Shown here: positions 1 through 8,472 of the stretch, piece after piece
How positions within the stretch are numbered: position 1 is the first letter of the stretch
Layout: the number at the start of each line of letters is the position of its first letter
Origin: an uncultured Oscillospiraceae bacterium
GTDB lineage: Bacteria; Bacillota; Clostridia; Oscillospirales; Oscillospiraceae
Direction: 5' to 3'
Assembly (NCBI GenBank): GCA_934567355.1
Contig: CAKTJC010000051.1
Span: 1-14,640 of the forward strand
Length of the DNA: 14,640 nucleotides
Notes under the pieces: model-generated
Database searches by the model: none
What the model was told of the DNA's origin: nothing
The model's input: the letters and a program-made list of their open reading frames with translations, nothing else
Program-made: the position numbers and the translations under genes

Positions 1-2453
1 GTCATCGGGTCTGCACCTGCCAGAAGTGCATTCGTACCGGCGACATTGAAAACATCGGTAAGACTGCCCGCCATGGCACCTATTTTGAGATGCTGGGCAA
101 CTTCTCCTTTGGCGACTACTTTAAGCGGGAGGCCATCCATTGGAGCTGGGAGTTCCTGACCGAAGTGGTGGGGCTGGACAAGGAGCGCCTGTACCCCTCT
201 ATCTACGAAAATGATGACGAGGCCTTTGAAATTTGGAACAAGGAAGTGGGTGTCCCCGCCGACCGGATTTTCCGCTTTGGCAAAGAAGATAACTTCTGGG
301 AGCATGGCTCCGGTCCCTGCGGCCCCTGCTCTGAAATCTACTATGACCGTGGCGAAAAGTACGGCTGCGGCAAGCCTGGCTGCACTGTGGGCTGTGACTG
401 CGACCGCTATATGGAAGTGTGGAACAACGTGTTCTCCCAGTTCAACAATGACGGTCAGGGCAACTACACCGAGCTGGCTCAGAAGAATATCGACACCGGC
501 ATGGGTCTGGAGCGTCTGGCTGTGGTTTGCCAGGATGTCAACAGCCTGTTCGACGTGGATACCGTCATGAACATCACCAACAGGGTCACCGAGCTGACCG
601 GCGCTTCCTATGGTCAGAGTGTAAAGATGGATGTGTCCCTGCGCGTGATCACTGACCACATCCGTGCTTCCACCTTCATGATTGCCGATGGCGTGCTGCC
701 CAGCAATGAGGGCAGAGGCTATGTGCTGCGCCGTCTGCTGCGCCGTGCTGCCCGTCACGGCAAGCTTCTGGGTGTCAACCATCCCTTCCTGTATGAAGTG
801 GTGGAAACGGTCGTCCACGAGAATGAGGGGCACTATGGCTACCTGCGGGAGCGCGCCGCCTATATCACCAAGGTGGTCAAGGTGGAGGAAGAAAACTTCG
901 CCCGCACCATCGATGGCGGCATGAAGATTTTTGCCGAAATGCTGGCAGACCACAAGGCAAAGGGCGAAACGGAGTTCTCCGGCACCGATGCCTTCAAGCT
1001 GTACGATACCTATGGCTTCCCCATTGACCTGACGCTGGAAATGGTTGCCGACGAAGACATGACCCTGGACCAGAAGGCTTTTGCAAAGCTGATGCAGGAG
1101 CAGAAGGTGCGCGCCCGCGAGGCCCGCAAGGCGCTGGGCGATTTGGCCTGGGCCGGCATTGACCTTGGCCTTGACAATACGCCCACCACCTTTGTTGGCT
1201 ACGAGCAGAACGAATGCACCGCAAAGGTGCTGGCGGTCTGCGTCGGTGACGAGGTTTCCGGCACCATTACCGGCGGCGAGGACGGCATCATTGTCCTGGA
1301 TAAGACCCCCTTCTATGCAGAAATGGGCGGTCAGGTTGCCGACCACGGCACCATCACCATGGGCGACCATGTGTTCCAGGTGACGGATGTCCAGAAGGAC
1401 AAGGGCGGCAAGTACCTGCACCACGGCAAGATGCTGAAGGGCTCCTTGAAGGTGGACGACGAGGTTGTTGCCTCCATCGATGTGGAGCGCCGCAAGGGCG
1501 TGATGCGCGCCCACTCCGCAACCCACCTGCTGCAAAAGGCACTGACCACCGTCCTGGGCGACCATGTGCATCAGGCCGGTTCTCTGGTGGAGCCGGATTA
1601 CCTGCGCTTTGACTTCACCCATTATTCTGCCCTGACCCAGGAGGAACTGGGCAAGGTAGAATCCATTGTTCAGGATTCCATTCTGGAAGGCTATCCCATT
1701 GACATCAAGGAAATGCCCATTGACGAGGCAAAGAAGCTGGGTGCAACGGCCCTGTTCAGCGAAAAGTACGGCCAGACCGTCCGCGTGGTCAACATGGGCG
1801 GCTACTCCATCGAGTTCTGCGGCGGCACCCACCTGGATAACACTGCAAAGGTCGGCGCGTTCCAGCTGGTCAGCGAGGGCAGCGTTGCCTCCGGCGTCCG
1901 CCGTATCGAGGCTTACACTGGCAAAGCCTGCATGGCAAGACTGGAAAATGCCCAGGAAGTTCTTGCCGATGCCGCTGCAAAGCTGAAGGTCAAGCCCGCT
2001 GACCTGTCTTCTAAGATTCAGTCCAATCTGGATGAAATCAAGGAGTTGAAGCGCCAGATTGAGCAGTACCAGGCGAAGGATGCCTCCGGCGCGGTGGAGA
2101 AGCTCCTGGAAAGCGCCAAGGAGATTGGCGGCGTGAAGGTTCTTACTGCCAAGGTATCCGGCATGGATGCAACCAAGCTGCGCCAGATGGGCGATATGCT
2201 CCGGGATAAGGCGGCAAACATTGTGGGTGTGCTGGCTTCTGTGAACGGTGAAAAGCCCTCCTTCCTGGCCATCTGCGGCAAGGATGCCGTGGCCAAGGGA
2301 CTGAAGGCTGGTGAAGTGGTCAAGCTGGTGTGCAGCACCTGCGGCGGCTCCGGCGGCGGCAAGCCCGATTCCGCCATGGGCGGCGGCAAGGATGCAAGCA
2401 AGCTGGAAGAGGCTCTGGCACAGGTTCCCGAGTTTGTGTGTTCCAAGCTCTAA
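1..2453 (+). CDS. alaS: Alanine--tRNA ligase, 5'-truncated by the window edge
   Basis: Cytosolic enzyme that charges tRNA-Ala and hydrolyses mischarged Ser/Gly-tRNA-Ala. The frame is already open at position 3, and the residues before the first Met (CQKCIRTGDIENIGKTARHG) are classic class II AlaRS sequence, so the gene enters from the left and about 60 N-terminal residues are missing. 816 residues are visible, against about 875 for the family. In order: class II aminoacylation core (EMLGNFSFGDYFK), a Cys-rich insert (GCGKPGCTVGCDCDRY) of the clostridial type, the tRNA-recognition helices (RVITDHIRASTFMIADGV), the editing domain with its zinc ligands (HSATH near base 1512, CGGTH near 1820), a coiled coil, and the C-terminal DHHA1/Gly-rich domain. 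The stop is TAA, followed by a terminator. Nothing is broken within the visible part. Identification is by motif and is secure. Confidence 0.98.
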   Translation, partial: HRVCTCQKCIRTGDIENIGKTARHGTYFEMLGNFSFGDYFKREAIHWSWEFLTEVVGLDKERLYPSIYENDDEAFEIWNKEVGVPADRIFRFGKEDNFWEHGSGPCGPCSEIYYDRGEKYGCGKPGCTVGCDCDRYMEVWNNVFSQFNNDGQGNYTELAQKNIDTGMGLERLAVVCQDVNSLFDVDTVMNITNRVTELTGASYGQSVKMDVSLRVITDHIRASTFMIADGVLPSNEGRGYVLRRLLRRAARHGKLLGVNHPFLYEVVETVVHENEGHYGYLRERAAYITKVVKVEEENFARTIDGGMKIFAEMLADHKAKGETEFSGTDAFKLYDTYGFPIDLTLEMVADEDMTLDQKAFAKLMQEQKVRAREARKALGDLAWAGIDLGLDNTPTTFVGYEQNECTAKVLAVCVGDEVSGTITGGEDGIIVLDKTPFYAEMGGQVADHGTITMGDHVFQVTDVQKDKGGKYLHHGKMLKGSLKVDDEVVASIDVERRKGVMRAHSATHLLQKALTTVLGDHVHQAGSLVEPDYLRFDFTHYSALTQEELGKVESIVQDSILEGYPIDIKEMPIDEAKKLGATALFSEKYGQTVRVVNMGGYSIEFCGGTHLDNTAKVGAFQLVSEGSVASGVRRIEAYTGKACMARLENAQEVLADAAAKLKVKPADLSSKIQSNLDEIKELKRQIEQYQAKDASGAVEKLLESAKEIGGVKVLTAKVSGMDATKLRQMGDMLRDKAANIVGVLASVNGEKPSFLAICGKDAVAKGLKAGEVVKLVCSTCGGSGGGKPDSAMGGGKDASKLEEALAQVPEFVCSKL

Positions 2454-2521
2454 AACAACATTGGTAACTGTGTTGGCAGCTCATTTGTCCGGTTCTGCAA
2501 CGCTACCTTGAGAAAAGCTTC

Positions 2522-2554
2522 AAATGGCGCAGCTGCTTTGGCTGCGCCATTTTT
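2522..2554 (+). terminator. Intrinsic terminator of alaS
   Basis: A perfect 12-bp stem (AAATGGCGCAGC paired with GCTGCGCCATTT) with a 7-nt loop is followed by T5. It lies about 70 nt after the alaS stop and 17 nt before the comEC start, so it should separate alaS from the comEC run. Confidence 0.9.
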
Positions 2555-2571
2555 GAAAAGGAGGGAATTTC

Positions 2572-4815
2572 GTGCGCCGTCTGATGCGTTTTACGATCGG
2601 CTTTGCAGCGGCCTGCGCGATAGGCGCGGCTGCGCTGTGGCAGAAGAATCTCCTTCCGCTGATGCTTTATGCTGCCGTGGCTGCAGGACTGTGCATCGCT
2701 CTGCGGCGGCACAATCCTATGTTCCGGACGCCGGCAATCTTTTTTCTGGGGTTATGCGCCGGGTTCGGATGGTTTTCGCTGTATCAAACCGTCTATCTTT
2801 CTCCTATTGAAGCGCTGGACGGCACAACGCCTCACCTTAGCGCGACAACGACAGGCTTTAGCGAACGGACGGATTACGGCTATTCGGTGGATGCTGTTGT
2901 AAACTTGGAAGGGAAACCCTACTTTATTCGTATTTATCAAGATGAAGATCGAATGATTGAACCCGGAACGGTGGTGGAGGGAGAGTTTGCGATCCGTCTT
3001 ACCACACCGTCCGCCAAGAAGGATTCTGCCTATTACCGTGGAAACGGATGCTTTGTTGTGGCTTCACAAAAGAGTGACGCCACCTATTCCAGGTCGGAAA
3101 AAAGTCCCATTTTATTTCTTCCTGCAAGAGCCGGGAAAACTGCCCTGGAGCATATCCAGTCCCTTTTTCCTGAGGATGCAGCGCCGTTTGCAAAAGCGCT
3201 TCTCTTGGGCGATACCTCGGCGCTGAGCTATGCAGTGGATACCTCTTTGAAGGTCAGCGGAATTCGGCATGTGGTCGCGGTGTCCGGATTGCATGTGTCT
3301 GCACTGTCTGGCGCGGTGTATTTCCTGCTTCGCCGCAGAAGAGTGCTTGCTTTTATGGTTTCCGTCCCTCTGCTGACCTTCTTTGCCGCTGTTACCGGGT
3401 TTTCTCCGTCGGTGACCAGGGCATCCCTTATGGCGGGAATGATGGCATTGGGCGCAGCAATCAACGAGGAATACGACGGCCTGACCAGCCTGTCCTTCGC
3501 CGCATTGGTAATGCTGCTTATCAATCCCTTCGTGATCTACTCGGTCAGCTTTCAGCTCTCCGTTGCCAGTGTGGCAGGCATCCTCCTTCTTGCAGCTCCA
3601 ATTTCAGCGCGTATTGTGGGCGCTTTTCCGAAAATGAAGGCAAAGAGCCTGAAAAGCCGCGCTGTGCACTGGATTGCGGGAGCCGTTGCGGTCTCCGTCA
3701 GTGCGATGCTCTTTTCAGCGCCGCTCAGTGCCTATTATTTTGGCTCCGTCAGTCTGATTGGCGTTCTCTCCAATCTTTTGATCATCTGGATGATTCCGCT
3801 GCTCTTCTGCGGCATTGCTGTCGTCGGCATACTGGGTGGATTTCTGCCGGGCGTGTGCGGTGCTCTGGCTTGGGTGCTTGGGTGGGTAATTCGATTGATC
3901 CTGTGGCTGGCAGCACGCCTGTCACGGGTTCCCTTTGCAGCAGTGTATACACAGAGTAAGTACATTGTCATCTGGCTTCTGCTTGTTTATAGCCTTGCGG
4001 TGCTGTTCCTTTGTGTACGCAGGCATGCGCGGTGCTTTCTTCTCGCCGGAACGATTGGTCTAATTGCTGCCGTTGCGGCCTCCGTGATCGTCCCGAAAGC
4101 GGATGCGCTGCGCCTTACCGTGCTGGATGTAGGGGAGGGGCAGTCTATTCTGCTGCAGAGCGGCGGGAAGAACTATCTCATTGACTGCGGCGGCGAAAGC
4201 GATACGGGCGCGGCGGATGAGATTGCTCAAACACTTCTGAGTCAGGGCATCTTCCGCCTGGATGGGTTACTCCTGACCCACTATGACCGCGATCATTCAA
4301 ATGCTGTGGAAAATCTGCTTACGAGAATTTCTGCGGATCAATTTTATCTTCCGGTACAGGGGCAAAACGAACTGGCTTTCCGGTTGTCCGAGCAGTATCC
4401 TGCGCAGGTGGAGTGGATTGAAAGGGATAAGCAGATTCCTCTTTCCACTGGCACGTTGACAATGCTCACATCCGGAAGCAGCAAAACGGACAACGAAAAC
4501 AGCATGTGTGTCTTGTTTGATTCGGAAGAATGTGTTATACTGATAACCGGTGACAGGGGACGCTCCGGCGAAAAGGAGCTTCTTCAAAAATATACGCTCC
4601 CGGATGTGGACATTTTGATCGCGGGACATCACGGCTCCAAGAACTCCACAACGGAAGAGCTTCTGCAGGCGGTTCGGCCGGAGCTCGTGATTATATCAGC
4701 AGGGAGAAACAACCGCTATGGGCATCCTGCCCAGGCACTCCTGGAGCGTCTTTCGGAGTTTGGCTGTACGGTTTGCCGGACGGATTTACAGGGCTCAATT
4801 TTGATCAGGAGGTAA
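2572..4815 (+). CDS. comEC: ComEC/Rec2 family DNA-uptake channel with C-terminal metallo-beta-lactamase domain
   Basis: Inner-membrane channel that passes single-stranded transforming DNA into the cytoplasm. 747 residues, normal full length. The GTG start is chosen because AAGGAGG sits 7 nt upstream. Order: two or three N-terminal membrane helices (residues 1-70), an extracytoplasmic OB-like region (about 80-170), the polytopic Competence domain with the hallmark VAVSGLHVSAL (about 236-246) and many helices to about 510, then a metallo-beta-lactamase fold starting LTVLDVGEGQSILL. Its metal motifs are intact: THYDRDH (569-575), ITGD ending at D661 and GHHGS (685-689), so the nuclease-like domain is not degenerate. 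The last codons ATC AGG AGG TAA double as the SD of holA. No promoter is evident in the 118-nt gap after alaS. An intact comEC alone does not prove competence, since no other com genes are in view. Confidence 0.95.
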   Translation: MRRLMRFTIGFAAACAIGAAALWQKNLLPLMLYAAVAAGLCIALRRHNPMFRTPAIFFLGLCAGFGWFSLYQTVYLSPIEALDGTTPHLSATTTGFSERTDYGYSVDAVVNLEGKPYFIRIYQDEDRMIEPGTVVEGEFAIRLTTPSAKKDSAYYRGNGCFVVASQKSDATYSRSEKSPILFLPARAGKTALEHIQSLFPEDAAPFAKALLLGDTSALSYAVDTSLKVSGIRHVVAVSGLHVSALSGAVYFLLRRRRVLAFMVSVPLLTFFAAVTGFSPSVTRASLMAGMMALGAAINEEYDGLTSLSFAALVMLLINPFVIYSVSFQLSVASVAGILLLAAPISARIVGAFPKMKAKSLKSRAVHWIAGAVAVSVSAMLFSAPLSAYYFGSVSLIGVLSNLLIIWMIPLLFCGIAVVGILGGFLPGVCGALAWVLGWVIRLILWLAARLSRVPFAAVYTQSKYIVIWLLLVYSLAVLFLCVRRHARCFLLAGTIGLIAAVAASVIVPKADALRLTVLDVGEGQSILLQSGGKNYLIDCGGESDTGAADEIAQTLLSQGIFRLDGLLLTHYDRDHSNAVENLLTRISADQFYLPVQGQNELAFRLSEQYPAQVEWIERDKQIPLSTGTLTMLTSGSSKTDNENSMCVLFDSEECVILITGDRGRSGEKELLQKYTLPDVDILIAGHHGSKNSTTEELLQAVRPELVIISAGRNNRYGHPAQALLERLSEFGCTVCRTDLQGSILIRR

Positions 4816-4817
4816 CT

Positions 4818-5864
4818 ATGGCAAAAAAGGCTGTCACAGACGGCGGATTTCAAACGCTGAAGGCCTCAGTCCGCAATAAAAATATTGATCGGCTGTATTT
4901 TTTCTTCGGTGAAGAAACCTTCCTGATGAACTACTATCTGGATGCAATAAAAAAGCAGCTGCTGAATCCTTTGACGGAATCCTTTAATTTTCACCGCTTT
5001 CAAAATGAAAATTTTGACCTTGCGGAATTTCTGAACGCCGTGGAAAATCTTCCGATGATGGCGGAGCACACACTGATCCAGGTGGATGACATCGACATTT
5101 TCAAGCTGGATGAATCCGCAAGAGAGAAGCTTGCCGGGGCACTGGCCGATATTCCGGAATACTGCACCGTCATTTTTACGTACCTCACAGTGGCATGGAA
5201 GCCCGACAAGCGCCTGAAAAAGCTGTGGGAGGCGGTGGAGCACAGCGGACTTATCGTGGAGTTTCAGCGGCAGGATCAGCGGGAACTGATCCCCTGGGTT
5301 TCCAGACATTTTGCAGCGCAGAAGAAAAAAATCTCCAACGAGCTGTGCGCCTATCTGATCGAAATGACCGGCGGAACCATGACGGCGCTGAACGGAGAAA
5401 TTGAAAAGATCTGCGCCTATTCCGGAGCGGATGAGATCCGAAAGAGCGATATTGATGCCGTTACCGAGCCGGTGCTCGACGCCGTTGTATTCCAAATGAC
5501 CGATCGAATCGGAGAGGGTTCCTATGAAAAGGCTTTTCTCTGCCTTCAGCAGCTGCTGAAAATGCAGCAGGAGCTGCTGGCGATTCTGGGTGCGGTCGGC
5601 AGCCATTTTCGCCGCTTGGGGGTGGCGAAGTGCCTACAAGAGAGTGGAAAGGGTTCTTACGATCTGCAAAAGCTCTGCGGAATTCCTGACTATCCTGCCA
5701 GGAAGCTGATGGATGCTTCCCGCCGCCTGGATAAGCTTTTCTGCGCAGATGCGTGCGCATTGATTATGGAAACGGATTATCAGATGAAAACCTCTTACGA
5801 TGACGCTCAGCGCCTGCTGGAGCTTTTGATTCTCCGGCTGGCTGTGGAGGCAAGACATGCTTAA
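4818..5864 (+). CDS. holA: DNA polymerase III delta subunit (clamp loader)
   Basis: Subunit of the replicative clamp loader; delta opens the beta sliding clamp. 348 residues, the usual length. An upstream in-frame ATG at 4773 lies inside comEC. The ATG at 4818 is preferred because AGGAGG (4807-4812) lies 5 nt before it and the protein then begins MAKKAVTDGG. Visible hallmarks: the N-terminal strand YFFFGEETFLMNYYLDAIKKQL, where the family has a YLLYGEEPYL-like start without a functional Walker A; the ENLPMMAEHTLIQVDD segment; and the C-terminal helical collar ending LLELLILRLAVEARHA. comEC-holA adjacency is common in Firmicutes. Two nt separate it from comEC, and its end overlaps the next gene by 8 nt, implying translational coupling. 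Confidence 0.93.
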   Translation: MAKKAVTDGGFQTLKASVRNKNIDRLYFFFGEETFLMNYYLDAIKKQLLNPLTESFNFHRFQNENFDLAEFLNAVENLPMMAEHTLIQVDDIDIFKLDESAREKLAGALADIPEYCTVIFTYLTVAWKPDKRLKKLWEAVEHSGLIVEFQRQDQRELIPWVSRHFAAQKKKISNELCAYLIEMTGGTMTALNGEIEKICAYSGADEIRKSDIDAVTEPVLDAVVFQMTDRIGEGSYEKAFLCLQQLLKMQQELLAILGAVGSHFRRLGVAKCLQESGKGSYDLQKLCGIPDYPARKLMDASRRLDKLFCADACALIMETDYQMKTSYDDAQRLLELLILRLAVEARHA

Positions 5865-6462
5865 GATTCGGGAGGCCATCGTGGTGGAGGGACGGTACGA
5901 CCGCAATACCCTCAGCCAGATTGTGGATGCGCCTGTTTTTGAGACAAATGGGTTCGGGATTTTTAAGGACAGAGAGCAGCTGGCGCTGCTTCGCACTGTG
6001 GCCGAGCGCCGCGGGCTGATCGTTTTGACGGATTCCGACGGTGCGGGCTTTGTCATCCGCAATCATATCAAAAGTGCCATCCCTGCGCAGTACCTGAAAC
6101 ATGCCTATATCCCGGATATTTCCGGAAAGGAAAAACGCAAGGCGGCGCCCGGTAAAGAAGGGAAGCTGGGCGTGGAGGGAATGCGCCCGGAAGTAATCCT
6201 TCAGGCGCTGCGCCAGTGCGGCGCTACGATTGAAAACGAAACAGAACGTAGGCAGTCCTCCTGCGGCATCACAAAACAGCTTTTGGCAGAGCTGGGTCTG
6301 TCCGGCGGTGCCTGCAGCAGCCTGAAAAGGAAGCAGCTCCAGAAGGAGCTGAATCTGCCGGAGCATATGAGCGCCAATGCATTGCTGCAGGCGCTGAATC
6401 TCCTTTTATCGGAAAAGGAGCTGCGGGAGACTGTAGAAGCAATGGAGACAACAAATGATTGA
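5857..6462 (+). CDS. rnmV: Ribonuclease M5-like toprim protein (DUF4093 type)
   Basis: Probably the Firmicutes-type nuclease that matures 5S rRNA with the help of L18. 201 residues. The N-terminal toprim domain shows the catalytic glutamate in IVVEGRYD (E11), ETNGFGI (29-35), the acidic pair in LTDSDGAG (D59, D61), the KHAYIPD strand (81-87) and KLGVEGM with E107. A helical C-terminal part (about 115-200) resembles the DUF4093 domain found after toprim in RNase M5. Two positions differ from the usual motif: TDPDGPG is TDSDGAG, and GVEHA is GVEGM, so it may be a diverged relative. The start ATG lies inside the holA end (ATGCTTAA) with TGGAGG 6 nt upstream. The linkage here is to holA and an ABC-F gene, not to ksgA as in B. 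subtilis. The toprim call is firm and the exact substrate is inferred. Confidence 0.8.
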   Translation: MLKIREAIVVEGRYDRNTLSQIVDAPVFETNGFGIFKDREQLALLRTVAERRGLIVLTDSDGAGFVIRNHIKSAIPAQYLKHAYIPDISGKEKRKAAPGKEGKLGVEGMRPEVILQALRQCGATIENETERRQSSCGITKQLLAELGLSGGACSSLKRKQLQKELNLPEHMSANALLQALNLLLSEKELRETVEAMETTND

Positions 6463-8323
6463 CATCGCTGTAAATAATTTAACAAAATTTTTTGTTATTG
6501 GTGAAAACCTGCTGCAGGGATTATCCTTTGAGATCCAGGAAGGGGAGCGTGTGGCAATCCTGGGACGCAATGGCTGCGGCAAAACAACACTTTTCCGGAT
6601 CCTTACCAAGGAGATTGACTTCGACGAGGGCGAGGTTTATGTCAATCCCAACAAGCGCCTCGGATTGATTTCCCAGATTCCCGTGTTCCCGGAGGGCTAC
6701 AATGTCGAGGATGTGCTTCGCTCCGCCTACAGTGAGCTGCAGCGGGTTCAGAAACGAATGCACCGGCTGGAGGAAATCATGCAGTCCGGCGCGTCCGAAG
6801 GCCAGCTGCGGGAATATGACGCTCTGTGCAATGAATTCCAGGCAGGCGGTGGCTATGAGATGGACGTAGAAGTGGATAAGATCTGCAATGGTCTGGGTAT
6901 CTCGCAGGAGCAGCGGAGCCAGGAATTTTCAAGCCTTTCCGGTGGAGAAAAGACCAGGGTGAACCTTGCTCGCCTTTTGCTGGAAAAAACGGATATTCTG
7001 CTGCTGGATGAACCGACAAACCATCTTGACCTGAACAGTGTGGAGTGGCTGGAGCAATACATCAAGGCATTTAAGGGTACGGTCTTGGCGATTTCTCACG
7101 ACCGCTATTTTATCGATCAGGTGGCGGAGCGAGTGATTGAAATCGTAGACGGCCATGCGGAATTTTATTCTGGCAACTATTCATTCTACATGGATGAAAA
7201 GCAGGCACGATTCGATCTTCAAATGAAGCAGTATGAGCAGGAGCAGGCCAAGCTGAAGCAGCTGGGCTTTACTGTAGAGCGGATGAAGGGCTGGGGCATC
7301 AATAACCGTACCCTGTATCGTCGTGCCATGTCCATCCAGCACCGTATGGAACGCATCCGAAAGACGGAAAAACCGAAAATCGAAAAGACCATGAAGGCGT
7401 CCTTCGGTGAAAAAGACTTTTCCGGCGACGTGGTTTTCAAAATGAAAAATGTCTCCAAGGCTTTTGGAGACAGGACACTGTTTTCAGATGTGAACCTGAA
7501 TGTTGAAGCAGGGGAGCGGATCGCTCTGCTGGGAGATAACGGAACAGGGAAGTCCACCTTCATCAGATGTCTGTTGGGAGAAGAGGACTGCGGAGGTAAG
7601 ATTCAGTTTGGTCCCACCGTAAAATGGGGGTATCTGCCCCAGATCATCCACTTTGATCACCCGGAACGCAGCCTTTACGACACCATGCTCTATGAAAAGA
7701 ACTGCACCCCGCAAACCGCCCGTGACCGCCTGGGAGCCTTTATGTTCCAGGGCGAGGATGTGTTCAAAACCGTGGGCAATCTTTCCGGCGGCGAGCAATC
7801 CCGTCTGCGTCTGTGCATGCTGATGGATGAAAAGATCAACCTCCTGATCCTGGACGAACCGACAAACTATCTGGACATTGCCTCCAGGGAATGGGTGGAG
7901 GCAGCCATCGAGGAATTTGAAGGCGTGCTGCTTTTCGTGTCCCACGATCGATATTTCATTGAAAAATTCGCAGAGCGCATTTGGCTCCTGGAGGATGGAA
8001 CGATCCGTGATTTCCGCTGCGGCTACCAGAAGTACCGCTCCATCCTGGAGCATGAGGCCGCTGCAAAGCTGCCGGTCAAGCAGCCGCCCAAGGAGAAAAA
8101 AGAAAAGCCAAAGGGCGGCACCAAGGATTCTGAAAAGCTTGTCCGTCGTCTGGAACGGGAGATCGAAAAGCAGGAAGCAGCCATTGCCCAGCTGGAGCAG
8201 CAGATCGATGCATCCGCTGCCGACTATCAGGAGCTGACCCGTCTGCTGGGCGAAAAAGAGCAGGCAGAGACGCAGTTAATGGATCTGATGGAGCAATGGG
8301 AACAGGCACAGTCTGAGGCGTGA
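6455..8323 (+). CDS. ABC-F family ATPase (ribosome-associated, no membrane domain)
   Basis: 622-residue duplicated ABC ATPase without transmembrane segments. ABC-F proteins bind the ribosomal E site and rescue or protect translating ribosomes. First cassette: Walker A GRNGCGKTT (37-45), signature LSGGEKTR (161-168), Walker B plus D-loop LLLDEPTNHLD (about 181-191), with a short arm (about 85-150). The linker, about residues 235-330, is charged and helical (FYMDEKQARF... SIQHRMERIRK), matching the PtIM that reaches the peptidyl-transferase centre. Second cassette: GDNGTGKST (360-368), LSGGEQSR (443-450), LILDEPTNYLD. A Lys/Glu-rich coiled coil (about 555-622) closes it. This resembles the housekeeping YdiF/Uup-like group, but an antibiotic-resistance ABC-F cannot be excluded by eye. 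It starts within ATGATTGA overlapping rnmV, with GGAG 7 nt upstream. There is no terminator after it. Confidence 0.93.
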   Translation: MIDIAVNNLTKFFVIGENLLQGLSFEIQEGERVAILGRNGCGKTTLFRILTKEIDFDEGEVYVNPNKRLGLISQIPVFPEGYNVEDVLRSAYSELQRVQKRMHRLEEIMQSGASEGQLREYDALCNEFQAGGGYEMDVEVDKICNGLGISQEQRSQEFSSLSGGEKTRVNLARLLLEKTDILLLDEPTNHLDLNSVEWLEQYIKAFKGTVLAISHDRYFIDQVAERVIEIVDGHAEFYSGNYSFYMDEKQARFDLQMKQYEQEQAKLKQLGFTVERMKGWGINNRTLYRRAMSIQHRMERIRKTEKPKIEKTMKASFGEKDFSGDVVFKMKNVSKAFGDRTLFSDVNLNVEAGERIALLGDNGTGKSTFIRCLLGEEDCGGKIQFGPTVKWGYLPQIIHFDHPERSLYDTMLYEKNCTPQTARDRLGAFMFQGEDVFKTVGNLSGGEQSRLRLCMLMDEKINLLILDEPTNYLDIASREWVEAAIEEFEGVLLFVSHDRYFIEKFAERIWLLEDGTIRDFRCGYQKYRSILEHEAAAKLPVKQPPKEKKEKPKGGTKDSEKLVRRLEREIEKQEAAIAQLEQQIDASAADYQELTRLLGEKEQAETQLMDLMEQWEQAQSEA

Positions 8324-8326
8324 TGA

Positions 8327-8355
8327 TTGACACCCTGCGAATTTGGGCATATAAT
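8327..8355 (+). promoter_or_regulatory. Perfect-consensus SigA promoter for mrp
   Basis: TTGACA (8327-8332), 17-nt spacer, TATAAT (8350-8355): both hexamers and the spacing are exact consensus. The -35 begins 3 nt after the ABC-F stop codon. Transcription should start near 8362, giving a leader of about 110 nt before mrp. Confidence 0.9.
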
Positions 8356-8373
8356 AAGGCTATCAATATGAAA

Positions 8374-8453
8374 GGAAGCTCTGAATAAGACATCTGCGGG
8401 CGGGGAAGAAAAATCTCTCGCTGTCGGCTCTTGCTGACTTTACCGGAGCTTCC
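8374..8453 (+). ncRNA. Candidate structured 5' leader of mrp (three-helix junction)
   Basis: An outer 10-bp helix pairs 8374-8383 (GGAAGCTCTG) with 8444-8453 (CGGAGCTTCC), with one U-G. It encloses two possible hairpins: 8399-8405 with 8416-8422 (G-U rich, A-rich loop) and 8423-8428 with 8433-8438 (GUCGGC, loop UCUU, GCUGAC). A competing pairing, GACA 8389-8392 with UGUC 8422-8425, could switch the inside. The SD (AAAGGAG, 8456-8462) lies just 3' of the outer helix. There is no U-tract, so it is not a terminator. I do not recognise it as a known riboswitch. The structure is by hand and the function is unknown. Confidence 0.45.
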
Positions 8454-8472
8454 ATAAAGGAGCGAAATACAA

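Noticed and set aside
4773..4817. Earlier in-frame ATG for holA
   Set aside because: It lies inside comEC without an SD, and the added 15 residues do not belong to the family.
4866..5606. A 246-codon minus-strand frame over holA
   Set aside because: Antisense shadow of holA, no SD or promoter, product unlike any family.
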